Both the position numbers and the translations under genes were made by a program. This document shows, in pieces, positions 43,422-57,511 of a DNA stretch of 64,000 nt (the stretch's first letter is position 1; every line of letters begins with the position of its first letter). Under the pieces are notes generated by a model. It did no database searches. It was given only the letters and a program-made list of their open reading frames with translations, and was not told the DNA's origin. Source of the stretch: Paenibacillus sp. 37 (GTDB lineage Bacteria; Bacillota; Bacilli; Paenibacillales; Paenibacillaceae); the NCBI RefSeq assembly GCF_008386395.1, contig NZ_CP043761.1, positions 4,464,001 to 4,528,000 on the forward strand, read 5' to 3'.

Positions 43422-44011
43422 GATCCCCTCCGAAAACGTATCGCTAATCCGGACACCAAATCAATAATAAAGTGACATAATATAGGCGCCCATAATGTGC
43501 CGGACTGCAAGTAAATCCAACCCAATCCATAACTTGAGACAAACACCCAGCCTGTTGGAATCCAGTGGCGCAAATAACGAATATGGATAACTGCAAATAA
43601 AATACTTGTCCAGTAAGGACCGATGGCATGTTGGATGGCTCCACGGAATAATAATTCCTCACACACAGCAACAATGGCTGCTATACATACAATGTGCCAG
43701 ATCGGACGCCCACGGAACAGCATCTCGTTAATTCCACCGTCATCCATGCTTTCCTGAGGTATAACATACGACAGTACCAAGTCCATAACAAGCATTATTC
43801 CTGCAAGACCAAGACCCCACCATATAAATTGGTAATTGTCAGGCCATGCGAGTACATCTAACAAGTTTCGTTTCTGCAATAAGATCCACACAACTCCGAT
43901 AATCAGTGTCAGACCTTGTGTAAAGTATAGATTGATTAAAAGCAAACGCTCGGTAAGCTGCTGTGGCTCAGCCTTCTGAATCTTGAACTTGGGAAACTTG
44001 AATTTTTTCAT
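43418..44011 (-). CDS. CPBP-family intramembrane metalloprotease (YpbD-like)
   Basis: A 197-aa polytopic protein of the CAAX protease/bacteriocin-processing (CPBP) family. Motif 1 is CEELLFRGA (EExxxR, about residues 123-131), motif 2 the His in LFAVIHIRY (about 145) and motif 3 HFIIDL near the C-terminus. The family cleaves within membranes or processes peptides; its role here is unknown. The ATG at 44011 is chosen with GAGGACAG upstream. The position matches B. subtilis ypbD. Confidence 0.88.
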   Translation of the reverse strand: MKKFKFPKFKIQKAEPQQLTERLLLINLYFTQGLTLIIGVVWILLQKRNLLDVLAWPDNYQFIWWGLGLAGIMLVMDLVLSYVIPQESMDDGGINEMLFRGRPIWHIVCIAAIVAVCEELLFRGAIQHAIGPYWTSILFAVIHIRYLRHWIPTGWVFVSSYGLGWIYLQSGTLWAPILCHFIIDLVSGLAIRFRRGS

Positions 44012-44298
44012 CGGATGCGTCTGTCCTCTTGAGTTAAATTTGATGGATAACAATTACGTTGTCCAATCGGATAGTATACTAAATGATAGCCAAAAAACCA
44101 ATTAGGTTCAAGACCTGCCCCAAGTCCTGGTTAGATGTCATTGCCATTACTTCATTAAAGCAGTAAAATTTAGTTCACCAAACAGCTTACTTTCCATCTT
44201 CTTGTGGTAGGTATATTAACTATTGTATTACTTATGGTGACTCTGTTTATGTGTGAATCTAAAGACATCTGCAAAACATTTTAAAACATTTAAGCCTA
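44012..44298. other. Intergenic stretch between divergent CPBP and serA units
   Basis: AT-rich and non-coding. It should hold the minus-strand promoter of the CPBP operon; none is clear by eye. No hairpin with a T-run is seen. Confidence 0.5.
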
Positions 44299-44328
44299 TT
44301 GACATGCTCATGTCAGCCATGATACATT
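44299..44328 (+). promoter_or_regulatory. Promoter of the serA T-box leader
   Basis: TTGACA (44299-44304) and TACATT (44323-44328) with an 18-base spacer. The -35 box is perfect and the -10 weaker. Transcription would start near 44336. Confidence 0.6.
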
Positions 44329-44335
44329 ATGAAAA

Positions 44336-44612
44336 AATTAGTCACGTTAAACACGATGATGGAAAAAAGACGTTGCTTCGTCTTACAGAGAGCCGATGGT
44401 AGGTGTGAATCGGTGGCAGGCAAATGGTCTTGAGCGCTCCTGAGTTATTGCATTGAAATTGGAGTAGGTGCAATCGGTTTAGACCCGTTATCCTCTTCGG
44501 TCTTCATTGACCGCTAAGACTGTCGTTGCGAAACGGCGGTGAATTAGGGTGGTACCACGACAACTCTCGTCCCTTATTGCGCAAGCAGTATGTGGATTGA
44601 GAGTTTTTTGAT
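44336..44612 (+). promoter_or_regulatory. T-box riboswitch controlling serA
   Basis: The canonical T-box core AGGGTGGTACCACGA is at 44546-44560. AGAGAGCC (about 44389) and GGTAGGTGTGAATCGG, typical of the Stem I AG-bulge region, lie upstream. The terminator follows. In the specifier region, TTGAGCGCTCCTGAGTT, the best codon is AGC (44433-44435, serine, followed by a purine); UCC is an alternative. Uncharged serine tRNA would stabilise the antiterminator and switch on serA. This fits its product, the first enzyme of serine synthesis. Confidence 0.9.
44562..44609 (+). terminator. T-box terminator hairpin
   Basis: AACTCTC (44562-44568) pairs with GAGAGTT (44599-44605), followed by a run of six T. 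The 5' arm overlaps the T-box sequence used in the antiterminator fold. Confidence 0.8.
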
Positions 44613-44777
44613 TTATTTTAAAGGATATCTGTGGGATCACTCTATTTGCTTCACCTTCCCCCTCTGTTGCGACACCGCGTTGTTGGGCGGAAGAATCAAC
44701 CTGGTTTTAAGGAATACCTCTTCGCTGAGGTCAGTTCCTTGACGATATAGATACACATACCTAAGGAGGAAGAAACC

Positions 44778-46373
44778 ATGTACAAAGTGTTAGTGTCGGA
44801 CCCAATCAGTGATCTGGGGATCCAGCAACTGGTGGATGCAAATGATGTTGTTGTTGAGAAGAAAACCGGTCTTAGTGAAGATGAACTTGTTGCCATTATT
44901 GGTGAATATGATGCCCTCTTGGTTCGCAGCCAGACTCGTGTTACAGATCGTATTATGACGGCTGGTACCAACCTCAAGGTGATCGGACGTGCAGGTGTTG
45001 GTGTAGATAACATTGATCTGGAAGCTGCTACACAGCGCGGTATCATCGTTATTAATGCACCTGATGGCAATACCATCACAACCTGTGAGCACACGTTTGC
45101 CATGATGATGGCATTGGCACGACACATTCCTCAGGCATACGCCAAGACAATTCAGGGTACGTGGGATCGCAAAACCTTCCTGGGTGTCGAATTAAGAAAC
45201 AAAACGCTCGGTGTACTGGGCATGGGACGGATCGGTAGTGAAGTTGCCAAGCGCGCCAAAGCATTTGGAATGGACATTCTTGCTTACGACCCGTTCCTCA
45301 CGGAGGAGCGTGCCGAGAAGCTGCAAGTGAAGCTGGCTAGTGTAGATGATATCATTCGCAATGCGGACTTCATGACCGTTCACACGCCATTAACACCGGA
45401 AACACGGCATATGATTTCACGTCCACAATTCGAAGTGATGAAAAAAGGCATGCGTATCATTAACTGTGCTCGTGGTGGTGTAGTTGACGAGATGGCACTT
45501 GTCGAAGCCATTGATCAGGGTATTGTTGCTGGTGCAGCATTTGACGTATTCGAAAGCGAGCCGCCAGCCGCTGATCACCCGTTCCTGAATCACCCAAGCA
45601 TTATCGTTACGCCTCACCTTGGTGCGTCCACAGTAGAAGCACAAGAGAACGTGGCTATCGATGTATCGGAACAAGTTCTTCATATTCTGCGCAACGAACC
45701 GTTCAAGAACGCAGTTAACATGCCTGCTGTTGCACCAACCGTGATGAACAAATTGCAGCCGTATTTCAAACTGGGTGAAACGTTGGGTAGTTTTGCAGCA
45801 CAGATTACACAAAATGCAGTGCAGGAGATTCGTATCGACTATGCTGGTGAACTTTCTGAAGTAGATACTTCTCCTCTCACACGTTACATTGTGAAAGGGA
45901 TTCTCGCCAGACATTTGGGTGGGGAAGCCAACATCGTTAACTCCATGCATCTGGCCAAAATCCGTGATCTGAATGTGGTTGTAAGCCAAACCTCAACAAC
46001 TAAAGGATTTACTAACCTGATTACCGTAACATTGGTTACAACTCAGGATGCTGAGGAACGCCGTGTAGCGGGTACACTCCTTGCAGGTTATGGAGAGCGT
46101 ATCGTTCGTCTGGATAAATTCCCGGTAGATATCGCTCCAGAAAGTCATCAAATCTTGATCTCACATAACGATAAACCAGGTATTATCGGTCGTGTAGGCA
46201 CACTGCTTGGACAAAACGATGTCAACATCGCATCCATGCAGGTTGGACGTAAAATTATTGGTGGTGCAGCGATCATGATTCTGACCGTAGATAAAGCTGT
46301 TCCAAAAGATGTGCTTGTGCAGCTTGCTGCGCTGCCTGAGATTAATACTGCTGTTGAAATCGTGCTGGAATAA
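44778..46373 (+). CDS. serA: D-3-phosphoglycerate dehydrogenase
   Basis: A 531-aa enzyme for the first step of serine synthesis. N-terminal [18 protein letters not shown]. The NAD-binding domain has [20 protein letters not shown] (about residues 142-161). The catalytic Arg is in [11 protein letters not shown], and the catalytic His in [15 protein letters not shown]. An intervening domain (about 320-450) and a C-terminal ACT domain ([20 protein letters not shown]) allow control by serine. AAGGAGG precedes the ATG. A hairpin (AAGGAA...TTCCTT, near 44710-44744) stands between the T-box and the gene. Length matches long-form SerA. Confidence 0.98.
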   Translation: MYKVLVSDPISDLGIQQLVDANDVVVEKKTGLSEDELVAIIGEYDALLVRSQTRVTDRIMTAGTNLKVIGRAGVGVDNIDLEAATQRGIIVINAPDGNTITTCEHTFAMMMALARHIPQAYAKTIQGTWDRKTFLGVELRNKTLGVLGMGRIGSEVAKRAKAFGMDILAYDPFLTEERAEKLQVKLASVDDIIRNADFMTVHTPLTPETRHMISRPQFEVMKKGMRIINCARGGVVDEMALVEAIDQGIVAGAAFDVFESEPPAADHPFLNHPSIIVTPHLGASTVEAQENVAIDVSEQVLHILRNEPFKNAVNMPAVAPTVMNKLQPYFKLGETLGSFAAQITQNAVQEIRIDYAGELSEVDTSPLTRYIVKGILARHLGGEANIVNSMHLAKIRDLNVVVSQTSTTKGFTNLITVTLVTTQDAEERRVAGTLLAGYGERIVRLDKFPVDIAPESHQILISHNDKPGIIGRVGTLLGQNDVNIASMQVGRKIIGGAAIMILTVDKAVPKDVLVQLAALPEINTAVEIVLE

Positions 46374-46397
46374 TCATACGTATTGTAAATGTATAAG

Positions 46398-46431
46398 AAA
46401 AGACAGGACCCTCTTGGTTCCGTCTTTTTTT
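46398..46431 (+). terminator. Intrinsic terminator of serA
   Basis: Stem AAGACAGGACC/GGTTCCGTCTT with seven T following, 25 bases after the serA stop. Confidence 0.85.
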
Positions 46432-46560
46432 GTCGCGAAGTAAATTACGTATTCATTTCAATTTTAAAGTAATTCTAATGATGGTGAGTGATACTTCTGG
46501 CCGTGCGGAACTTACTCTTTCGGTCGCCCCAAGCACCTAATATTGGATTGACCCACTATC
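46432..46560. other. Non-coding spacer between the serA and collagen-gene terminators
   Basis: Part of the 313-base gap after serA. No frame with a ribosome site, promoter or hairpin is seen in this part. Confidence 0.5.
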
Positions 46561-46606
46561 TGGAAAGAAAGAGAAACCCAAGATCTAAAAATGATCTGGG
46601 TTTCTC
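46561..46606 (-). terminator. Terminator of the collagen-like gene
   Basis: Stem GAGAAACCC-AGATC/GATCT-GGGTTTCTC with one bulge and a 7-base loop, followed by a pyrimidine tract CTTTCTTTCC on the minus strand. It lies about 80 bases after the stop codon. Confidence 0.65.
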
Positions 46607-46686
46607 GACAATCTGATGCACTAATCCCATAAGAGTTCCATTTCATTTGCCCATTAGGGAAATAGTCTTAATACGTTATCGAACTA

Positions 46687-51417
<4,731 letters not shown>

Positions 51418-51485
51418 CTATCTTGCTTGCTTTTCAAGCTTATGTAACATAGGAAGGAAAATTATCTTGGACACTCTTTTTAGTC

Positions 51486-51535
51486 AAAAAAAGACTAATC
51501 TTGTTCCACGTTGAACAAGATTAAACGGTAGTCTT
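51486..51535 (-). terminator. Second, very stable terminator between resE and the collagen gene
   Basis: Inner stem ATCTTGTTC/GAACAAGAT (51513-51521 with 51498-51506). Outer stem AAGACTA/TAGTCTT (51529-51535 with 51491-51497). Seven T follow on the minus strand. It stands directly after the resE terminator, in tandem. The T-run merges into TTGACT, a possible -35 of the collagen gene with TAATTT 17 bases on. Confidence 0.75.
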
Positions 51536-51538
51536 CAA

Positions 51539-51568
51539 CAAAAAAACACCCTCCATAAGAGGGTGTTT
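51539..51568 (-). terminator. Intrinsic terminator of the res operon
   Basis: Ten-base stem AAACACCCTC/GAGGGTGTTT with a 5-base loop and a T-run on the minus strand, about 25 bases after the resE stop. Confidence 0.9.
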
Positions 51569-51593
51569 CCGCACTTTTTGTATGAAATTCAGG

Positions 51594-53078
51594 CTATTTC
51601 GATGAATCCAAGGGAAATTGCAAAATAAACTCTGTTCCTTCGCCAAGCACACTATTGACGGTAATCATACCTTGATGCGCATCAACAATATTTTTCACAA
51701 TCGCTAAACCAAGCCCTGTACCCACACTTTCTCCCCGAACACGAGCCTTGTCTGCTTTGTAGAATCGTTCGAAAATAAATGGCAAGTCAGATGAAGGGAT
51801 ACCTACACCCTGATCCTTCACAGAAACTCTGACAAATGGAGCACGAAGATAAGTGACCCGCTCTGCTGAGATCATTACATTTTTGCCAGTAGGTGTATGT
51901 CTGAACGCATTATCCAGCAAATTCGTAAATACTTGCTCAAGTCGATCCTCATCTGCTTGTTGAAGTTCAATGGTTGGCTGTTCGAACTCAAAGTGCAGTT
52001 GAATTCCCTGTTCTTTTGAACGCACCGAGAACTTCCGATATACACGTTCAAGTAATTCTCCAAGGTCAACTTCCTTCATCACCATGTCCGTGTGTCCAGC
52101 TTCCATCCGGGCAAGATCAAGCAAGTCTTTAACCAATCTGCCCATCCGGAGGGACTCATCATGAATGACCTGGATCAGTTCTTCGCTCTCTTCCGGTGAG
52201 GTTGCCATGCCGTCCAAAAGGGCTTCACTGTAGCCTTGCATCATGGATAGCGGTGTTCGTATCTCATGAGATACGTTAGCCACGAAATCACGCCGCATTT
52301 TCTCCAGACGCACTTCTTCGGTTACATCTCTCAAGACAGCCACAGCCCCTCTGATAACACTGTCAGCATACAACGGTGCCATCTGAACAGACCAGACACC
52401 TTGCTGTACGTGAACATTGGAGTTCTGGTCTCCACCTTGCTCCATCACCATTCTGAACAAAGGGAGAAGGGGCTCAGGTACATCACGCAAAGTCTTGTCA
52501 GACTGCTCGGATTCTTGTCCTTCGTCCATTCTCTCCCAATCGAGATCATACCATGCCTGCATGATCTTCTCTCCAGGCGGATTCGTCAGAATAACTTTGC
52601 CTTCACCATCAAATGTAACTACCGCATCGGTCATGCTGCGAAGCACACTTGCCAAATGTTCCTTCTCATGGTTAAGGTTTCGAATATTATCTTCCAGTTG
52701 GGCAGCCATATGATTAAATGTGTTGGCAAGTTCACCAATCTCATCACTCGTTACCAGGGAGAGACGTGTTCCGTAATTCCCTTTGCGAATCGCATTGGCT
52801 GCCTGAATCAATTGCTGCATGGGCTGCGTTATTTTGGTGAATAGAAACAATGCAAAAAACGTGGTTAAACTGAATCCGATTATACAGATATAGGTGAACA
52901 ACCGCTTAATATCTCTGGATTCGGATTCTGCAAAGTTCGTATCAATGTAGGGCAGCAAAAAAAGACCCAGCGCAATAAGTACACAACCCACAAGGCAGAT
53001 AATAGTGATCCATAACTTCCCGACCAGTGATCTCCAGAAACTAAAACTACTTCGGTACTTCCAGTTTATAACCCACAC
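51594..53078 (-). CDS. resE: Sensor histidine kinase ResE
   Basis: A 494-aa kinase that controls ResD in response to oxygen limitation and nitric oxide. Order: membrane segment (about 22-44), a short extracytoplasmic part, a second segment (about 60-82), HAMP (about 83-135), a PAS domain (about 150-260), then HisKA with the phosphorylated His in NVSHEIRTPLSMMQGY (about 270). The ATPase domain has NLLDNAFRHTP, DQGVGIP and GTGLGLAIVKN. The extracytoplasmic loop is short (about 15 residues), unlike the larger loop of B. subtilis ResE. The start is unclear: a GTG at 53078 overlaps resD by 32 bases and lacks a ribosome site. Confidence 0.92.
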   Translation of the reverse strand: MWVINWKYRSSFSFWRSLVGKLWITIICLVGCVLIALGLFLLPYIDTNFAESESRDIKRLFTYICIIGFSLTTFFALFLFTKITQPMQQLIQAANAIRKGNYGTRLSLVTSDEIGELANTFNHMAAQLEDNIRNLNHEKEHLASVLRSMTDAVVTFDGEGKVILTNPPGEKIMQAWYDLDWERMDEGQESEQSDKTLRDVPEPLLPLFRMVMEQGGDQNSNVHVQQGVWSVQMAPLYADSVIRGAVAVLRDVTEEVRLEKMRRDFVANVSHEIRTPLSMMQGYSEALLDGMATSPEESEELIQVIHDESLRMGRLVKDLLDLARMEAGHTDMVMKEVDLGELLERVYRKFSVRSKEQGIQLHFEFEQPTIELQQADEDRLEQVFTNLLDNAFRHTPTGKNVMISAERVTYLRAPFVRVSVKDQGVGIPSSDLPFIFERFYKADKARVRGESVGTGLGLAIVKNIVDAHQGMITVNSVLGEGTEFILQFPLDSSK

Positions 53079-53763
53079 CCCACACCGTCGTAATCATGGC
53101 CGCCGATTCAGGCGATACCTTGTTAAGTTTCTCGCGAAGACGCTTCACATGCGTATCCACGGTACGAAGATCGCCAAAGAATTCGTAATTCCATACATCC
53201 TTGAGCAATTCTTCTCTGGAGAAAACTTTGTCGGGAGATGTTGCCAGGTAGTGCAGTAATTCATATTCTTTTGGTGTAAGACTAATCTCTTCGCCACCAG
53301 CGGTTACCCGGTGGGCATCATGCTCAATAACCAGATGCGGGAACACGATGTTGTTACTCGAATTGCTCTCCTTGGAGAGATAAGCTGTCGCGGAAGATCG
53401 ACGCAAAATCGCTTTGACACGATAAATCACTTCACGCGGGCTGAATGGTTTTACAACATAGTCATCAGCGCCAACTTCGAAGCCTTGAACCCGGTTAATC
53501 TCTTCACCTTTTGCAGTGAGCATCAAAACCGGCGTTGATTTCACCTGACGAAGACGGGTACACACTTCAACTCCATCCATACCTGGTAACATCACATCAA
53601 GCAAAATCAGCCCGTAGTCCCCTGCTGTTGCTTTACGCAGCGCAGTTTCCCCATCCTCGGCTTCATCGATTTCATAACCTTCTTTTTCAAGATACATTTT
53701 TAAAAGCCTGCGGATTCTCTCTTCGTCATCCACGACCAGTATTCGATTCTCATGTTCAGCCAT
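53047..53763 (-). CDS. resD: Response regulator ResD
   Basis: A 238-aa OmpR-class regulator. Receiver domain: ILVVDDEERIRRLL (about residues 8), the phosphorylated Asp in LILLDVMLPGMDG (about 52-64), and Lys in DYVVKPFSPREV (about 105). The winged-helix domain follows (SLTPKEYELLHYLATSPDKVFSREELL, shown in part), ending in ITTVWGVGYKLE. The ATG at 53763 follows GGAGAGGC. It is 139 bases after resC, with nothing obvious in the gap. Confidence 0.95.
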   Translation of the reverse strand: MAEHENRILVVDDEERIRRLLKMYLEKEGYEIDEAEDGETALRKATAGDYGLILLDVMLPGMDGVEVCTRLRQVKSTPVLMLTAKGEEINRVQGFEVGADDYVVKPFSPREVIYRVKAILRRSSATAYLSKESNSSNNIVFPHLVIEHDAHRVTAGGEEISLTPKEYELLHYLATSPDKVFSREELLKDVWNYEFFGDLRTVDTHVKRLREKLNKVSPESAAMITTVWGVGYKLEVPK

Positions 53764-53902
53764 GCCTCTCCAGCCCCTTTGCAATAACTCCTCATCACTT
53801 CTATTATGTTCGATCTGGCGAACAATATTTGAATACCCTTCAATAAAAAGGTACATTTGTGTTTCCCGCTTCTAAACTCAACCTTTGCAATACGAGTCTG
53901 TC

Positions 53903-55165
53903 CTAGTCCGCACCAGCGTAAGAATGTAATCCAGCAATGATCAGATTCACCCCAACTAGCGTAAACATGACGACTAGGAAGCCAAGAACTGCAAGCCATG
54001 CAGACTTCTGACCTTGCCAACCTCTGGATAAACGCAAATGCAGATACACACTATAATATAGCCATGTGATCAATGCCCACACCTCTTTGGGGTCCCAGCC
54101 CCAAAAACGACTCCAGGCAATCTGAGCCCAGATCATGGCAAAGATTAATGCTCCCAGCGTAAATATCGGAAAACCGATGGCAATCGCACGATAACTTATC
54201 TCATCCAGATCATCGGCATCAATTCCATCCATCATTGGCTGTAACGCTTGTCCAAGTGGTCTGCGTACAAGAAGTCGTACAATTCCATATAGGATCAAAC
54301 CTACAATAAGTGACCAAACCACCGTATTCAGCTTGCGCCCGGCATTTACGCCGTTCATCCAGGAAGGCGTCTCAAGTAAAGGTTTTTTCATGCCAAGAAA
54401 CGGTGTCATGCTCTCCACTTCGCTATTATATGGTGCAAAAATCGGAGGCATGCGATAATTCACTTTCTCTATTGTACTATTTTCCTGTACCTCTGTGTCA
54501 ATGCTGACCGTTTTCTGTACAAAAACTGCCTCGTAACCAGCTGCACGAAAGGCAAATACCGTCCCGATAAATCCGATAACGACGACGATCGTAACCAGGG
54601 TGAATTCAACCCATCCTCTTTGCCGTCTTGAAGACTTGTCTTTACCACTGAAATCAACCGTACGGAGCAAATACATGAACCCTGCGGCAAAACCCACGGC
54701 GAAGAATGCTTCACCAAGTGCAGCCAACGTCACGTGAATTTTCAGCCAGATGGACTGAAGTGCCGGGATTAACGGCTGTACCTCCTGAGGAAATACAGCA
54801 GCGTAAGCCATTATAATGATGGTAAGTGGTAAGGCAAACAAACCCAGTAGTGACTTCCGATATATGGCGTATACAACGATAAATGCAACCATGATCATCA
54901 TGGACAGAAAAGACATAAACTCGTACATGTTACTAACCGGGATATGCCCTGCCCCAGCCCATCGTGTTGCAAAAAATACAAGATGTGCTGCCAAAGCGAC
55001 AGTCGAGGCAATGAAAGCTCGTTTACCCCAGCGATTCATATGGTCCAGAGGATCACGATTGCTCCATTTTTTGCCCATTACCGCAACACCATATAAAAAG
55101 AATGCGGCACAATAGAGAAAGAAAGCTACGATAAATGCGTCGCTGCTGAAATCCAATAAATTCAT
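53903..55165 (-). CDS. resC: Cytochrome c biogenesis protein ResC (CcsA)
   Basis: A 420-aa membrane protein of system II cytochrome c maturation; it carries haem across the membrane with ResB and attaches it. It has about eight hydrophobic segments. The Trp-rich WWD-like haem loop is WAQIAWSRFWGWDPKEVWALITW (shown in part, about residues 347), followed by YLHLRLSRGWQGQ. HIPVSNMYEFMSF (about 75) is also conserved. It overlaps resB by four bases. Confidence 0.95.
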   Translation of the reverse strand: MNLLDFSSDAFIVAFFLYCAAFFLYGVAVMGKKWSNRDPLDHMNRWGKRAFIASTVALAAHLVFFATRWAGAGHIPVSNMYEFMSFLSMMIMVAFIVVYAIYRKSLLGLFALPLTIIIMAYAAVFPQEVQPLIPALQSIWLKIHVTLAALGEAFFAVGFAAGFMYLLRTVDFSGKDKSSRRQRGWVEFTLVTIVVVIGFIGTVFAFRAAGYEAVFVQKTVSIDTEVQENSTIEKVNYRMPPIFAPYNSEVESMTPFLGMKKPLLETPSWMNGVNAGRKLNTVVWSLIVGLILYGIVRLLVRRPLGQALQPMMDGIDADDLDEISYRAIAIGFPIFTLGALIFAMIWAQIAWSRFWGWDPKEVWALITWLYYSVYLHLRLSRGWQGQKSAWLAVLGFLVVMFTLVGVNLIIAGLHSYAGAD

Positions 55166-56835
55166 GCTTGGTTCCCCCCGTTATCCAACGACTTCTCTTC
55201 CACTTCCAAATTCATTTGTTTCAAAACAGCCGCGACTTCACGCCTGAAGCCAAACCAGTTTTTGTTGGTATGTCCACCCAAGGTAAGCTGTTGATCATCA
55301 AAACGAATCCAGATGCGGCGATGATGCCAATAAAAACCCATGACCAGACCCAACATGACAATGCCGGCTCCTACCCACACAAAAGGCATTGCTTTATCCA
55401 CGCGTATATTGAGATAACTTACGGATTGAATAATATCAACCTTGTCCATGCTGTCTACTTCCAACTGTAAAGGAATCTCTGCTCCGATCAGCTGTTGGTT
55501 AATTGCATCCTGCTGAAACCGTTGCTTATCAATCTGCTTCGCAAAATAAAGATACTGTATCCCCTCTTCCGGCAGATTCGGTCCCTTAATGAGAAAGAGA
55601 AAAGCAGGTGCATTAGGTGAAGGCGATTTTGATTTGGGCTGACCATTCTCATCCAATCCAAAGTCCATGAACTTTTCCTTTACGGTCAGTTCATAAGGAC
55701 CCGCTTCAAATGTTTTTTGGGTATCGACCATATCAATCTTAATCGCCCCATATACTTCACCAGTCTTTGTATTGACCAGATCCGGCGTTACGGACCGAAT
55801 GGTAGGTGTGAGATCATAATCAAACTGATATGCTTTCAGACCGTTATAATTTAATGGATGATTCACACGAACATCATGTCTGGCCACCTCAGCCAATTGA
55901 GGTTTTTTCGAAAGATCCGAACAATCTGCTGTACATTCATATAAAACAACTTTTGTTTCGAACAGTTTTGGAACGGTCTTATTCAGGTTACGGAATTGCT
56001 CAGGTACTTCTTCCTCACTGTAAAATTCAACATTAAACTGTTCATTTTTCAGATACATCGACGTATTCGGGATCTTTTTGATCTCACCTTCTGGAAAAGC
56101 AACATGCTCATCCAGATTCAGGCCAGGTAGCCCTCGTGCGAGCACCGCCAGCAGAAATATAATGAGTCCAATATGGATGACATATGGGCCCCATCGACTG
56201 AATCGCTGTTTCTCGGCGAGCAAAGCATCACCTTGGGTGTGCACTCGGTAGCCTTTCTTTTTAAGCGGCGTAACCGCTTTCTTAATCCAGTCTTCTGGTG
56301 CCTCTTCGATATATCCTTGGTACACCAGACGCTGTCTCGTCAGAAATTGCGTATGTTTACGTATTTTCTGTTTATTCAGTGCTTTGTAGAGCGGTAGGAC
56401 GCGATCCAGACTGCATATCACCAATGATGCACCAATCAGCACCAACAGCAAGATAAACCACCAGGATTCGTATGTATGGGATAAACCCAACAGATAATAG
56501 ATATGACCCAACTGACCGTATGTTTCTTTGTAATAAACGGAAGGATCAATATTTAAAAATGTACTTTCTTGCGGATAGATCGTACCAAGCATAGAACCTA
56601 CAAGCGTGAAAACAATCATATAGACGGCAATTTTGACGGATGAAAAAAAGTTCCATATGCGGTCAATGATGTTGGGATTACTGCGCTGTGAACGGCGCGC
56701 CATGCCATCATAACGCATTTCCAGCACTTCATTCGATTTAGCTTCAGACTCCAGTATCGGTTTCCCACATGCTTCACATAGTACAGTGCCAACCGGATTC
56801 TGGTGTCCGCACTCACATTTGGTATTTTGGAACAC
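55162..56835 (-). CDS. resB: Cytochrome c biogenesis protein ResB (Ccs1)
   Basis: A 557-aa membrane protein, partner of ResC. The N-terminal zinc-ribbon CECGHQNPVGTVLCEACGKP also occurs in B. subtilis ResB. Next are IDRIWNFFSSVKIAVYMIV (first membrane segment, about residue 57), further segments near 120-140 and 220-240, a large extracytoplasmic domain (about 245-480), and a last segment (about 487-505). It is 14 bases after resA. Confidence 0.95.
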   Translation of the reverse strand: MFQNTKCECGHQNPVGTVLCEACGKPILESEAKSNEVLEMRYDGMARRSQRSNPNIIDRIWNFFSSVKIAVYMIVFTLVGSMLGTIYPQESTFLNIDPSVYYKETYGQLGHIYYLLGLSHTYESWWFILLLVLIGASLVICSLDRVLPLYKALNKQKIRKHTQFLTRQRLVYQGYIEEAPEDWIKKAVTPLKKKGYRVHTQGDALLAEKQRFSRWGPYVIHIGLIIFLLAVLARGLPGLNLDEHVAFPEGEIKKIPNTSMYLKNEQFNVEFYSEEEVPEQFRNLNKTVPKLFETKVVLYECTADCSDLSKKPQLAEVARHDVRVNHPLNYNGLKAYQFDYDLTPTIRSVTPDLVNTKTGEVYGAIKIDMVDTQKTFEAGPYELTVKEKFMDFGLDENGQPKSKSPSPNAPAFLFLIKGPNLPEEGIQYLYFAKQIDKQRFQQDAINQQLIGAEIPLQLEVDSMDKVDIIQSVSYLNIRVDKAMPFVWVGAGIVMLGLVMGFYWHHRRIWIRFDDQQLTLGGHTNKNWFGFRREVAAVLKQMNLEVEEKSLDNGGNQA

Positions 56836-56849
56836 GAATAGACCTCCTA

Positions 56850-57377
56850 TCAGGGCTGCTTCGCCAGTTGCGAAATTTGAGCGTCAAGTGTGTCCAAATC
56901 AAGTTGCCCGATATGAATGGTAGAGATTTTGCCCGTGTCGGACACAAAGAATGTCGTTGGCATCGGAGAGATCCCAAAATCACGAACCGAGTTTTTCTCA
57001 CGGTCTAACATGATTGGAAACGTAACCCCAACCTGCCGTACAAAATTATCCACGGTCATCTGGTCTTCTCCAACATTAATTCCGACAAATTGTACTCCCT
57101 GGTCCTTCCATTTGTCAGCTTGCGCCTGAAGTGCAGGCATTTCTTTAACACAAGGTTCACACCAAGTGCCCCAGAAATTGATCACCATTGCTTTTCCTTT
57201 GTACTCATCAGACGTATGAACTTGACCATCCAGGCCCAGCAGTTCAAAAGAAGGAGACTTATCCCCTTCCTTTGGCTTGCCATTCGAGCCGGATACCGAT
57301 GTGGTAATCGCATATCCGCCCAACACCAGGATCAATAACAAAATGACGATTTGCACCGTTCTTCTTGATTTGCCCAT
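56850..57377 (-). CDS. resA: Thiol-disulfide oxidoreductase ResA
   Basis: A 175-aa membrane-tethered thioredoxin-like protein that reduces the haem-binding cysteines of apocytochrome c. An N-terminal anchor (about residues 8-27) precedes the thioredoxin fold with the active site FWGTWCEPCVKEMPALQ (CEPC, as in B. subtilis ResA; about 69-85), the conserved Glu nearby and the cis-Pro region ISPMPTTFFV (about 137). It is the first gene of resABCDE. Confidence 0.97.
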   Translation of the reverse strand: MGKSRRTVQIVILLLILVLGGYAITTSVSGSNGKPKEGDKSPSFELLGLDGQVHTSDEYKGKAMVINFWGTWCEPCVKEMPALQAQADKWKDQGVQFVGINVGEDQMTVDNFVRQVGVTFPIMLDREKNSVRDFGISPMPTTFFVSDTGKISTIHIGQLDLDTLDAQISQLAKQP

Positions 57378-57452
57378 GTGCTGCTCCCCTTTTAAGTGAC
57401 TGTAGCATTCGCATCTTATTGGTCTAAGACAACTGTGAACATCCTATGAACA

Positions 57453-57476
57453 ATTATAGCGAATTTCGTCACAAAA
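57453..57476 (-). promoter_or_regulatory. Candidate promoter of resA with a ResD-like box
   Basis: A TATAAT stands at 57453-57458 without a good -35. TTTTGTGACGAA just upstream (about 57466-57477) resembles the TTTGTGAA-type sites bound by ResD, which activates its own operon in B. subtilis. The match is short, so this is tentative. Confidence 0.35.
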
Positions 57477-57511
57477 CTGCGGCGGTTTTATGAAAATTAT
57501 GTGTCCTCACA

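Noticed and set aside
53047..53078. resE-resD overlap as evidence of a fused or frameshifted gene
   Set aside because: Both products are complete; the overlap only reflects an uncertain resE start codon.
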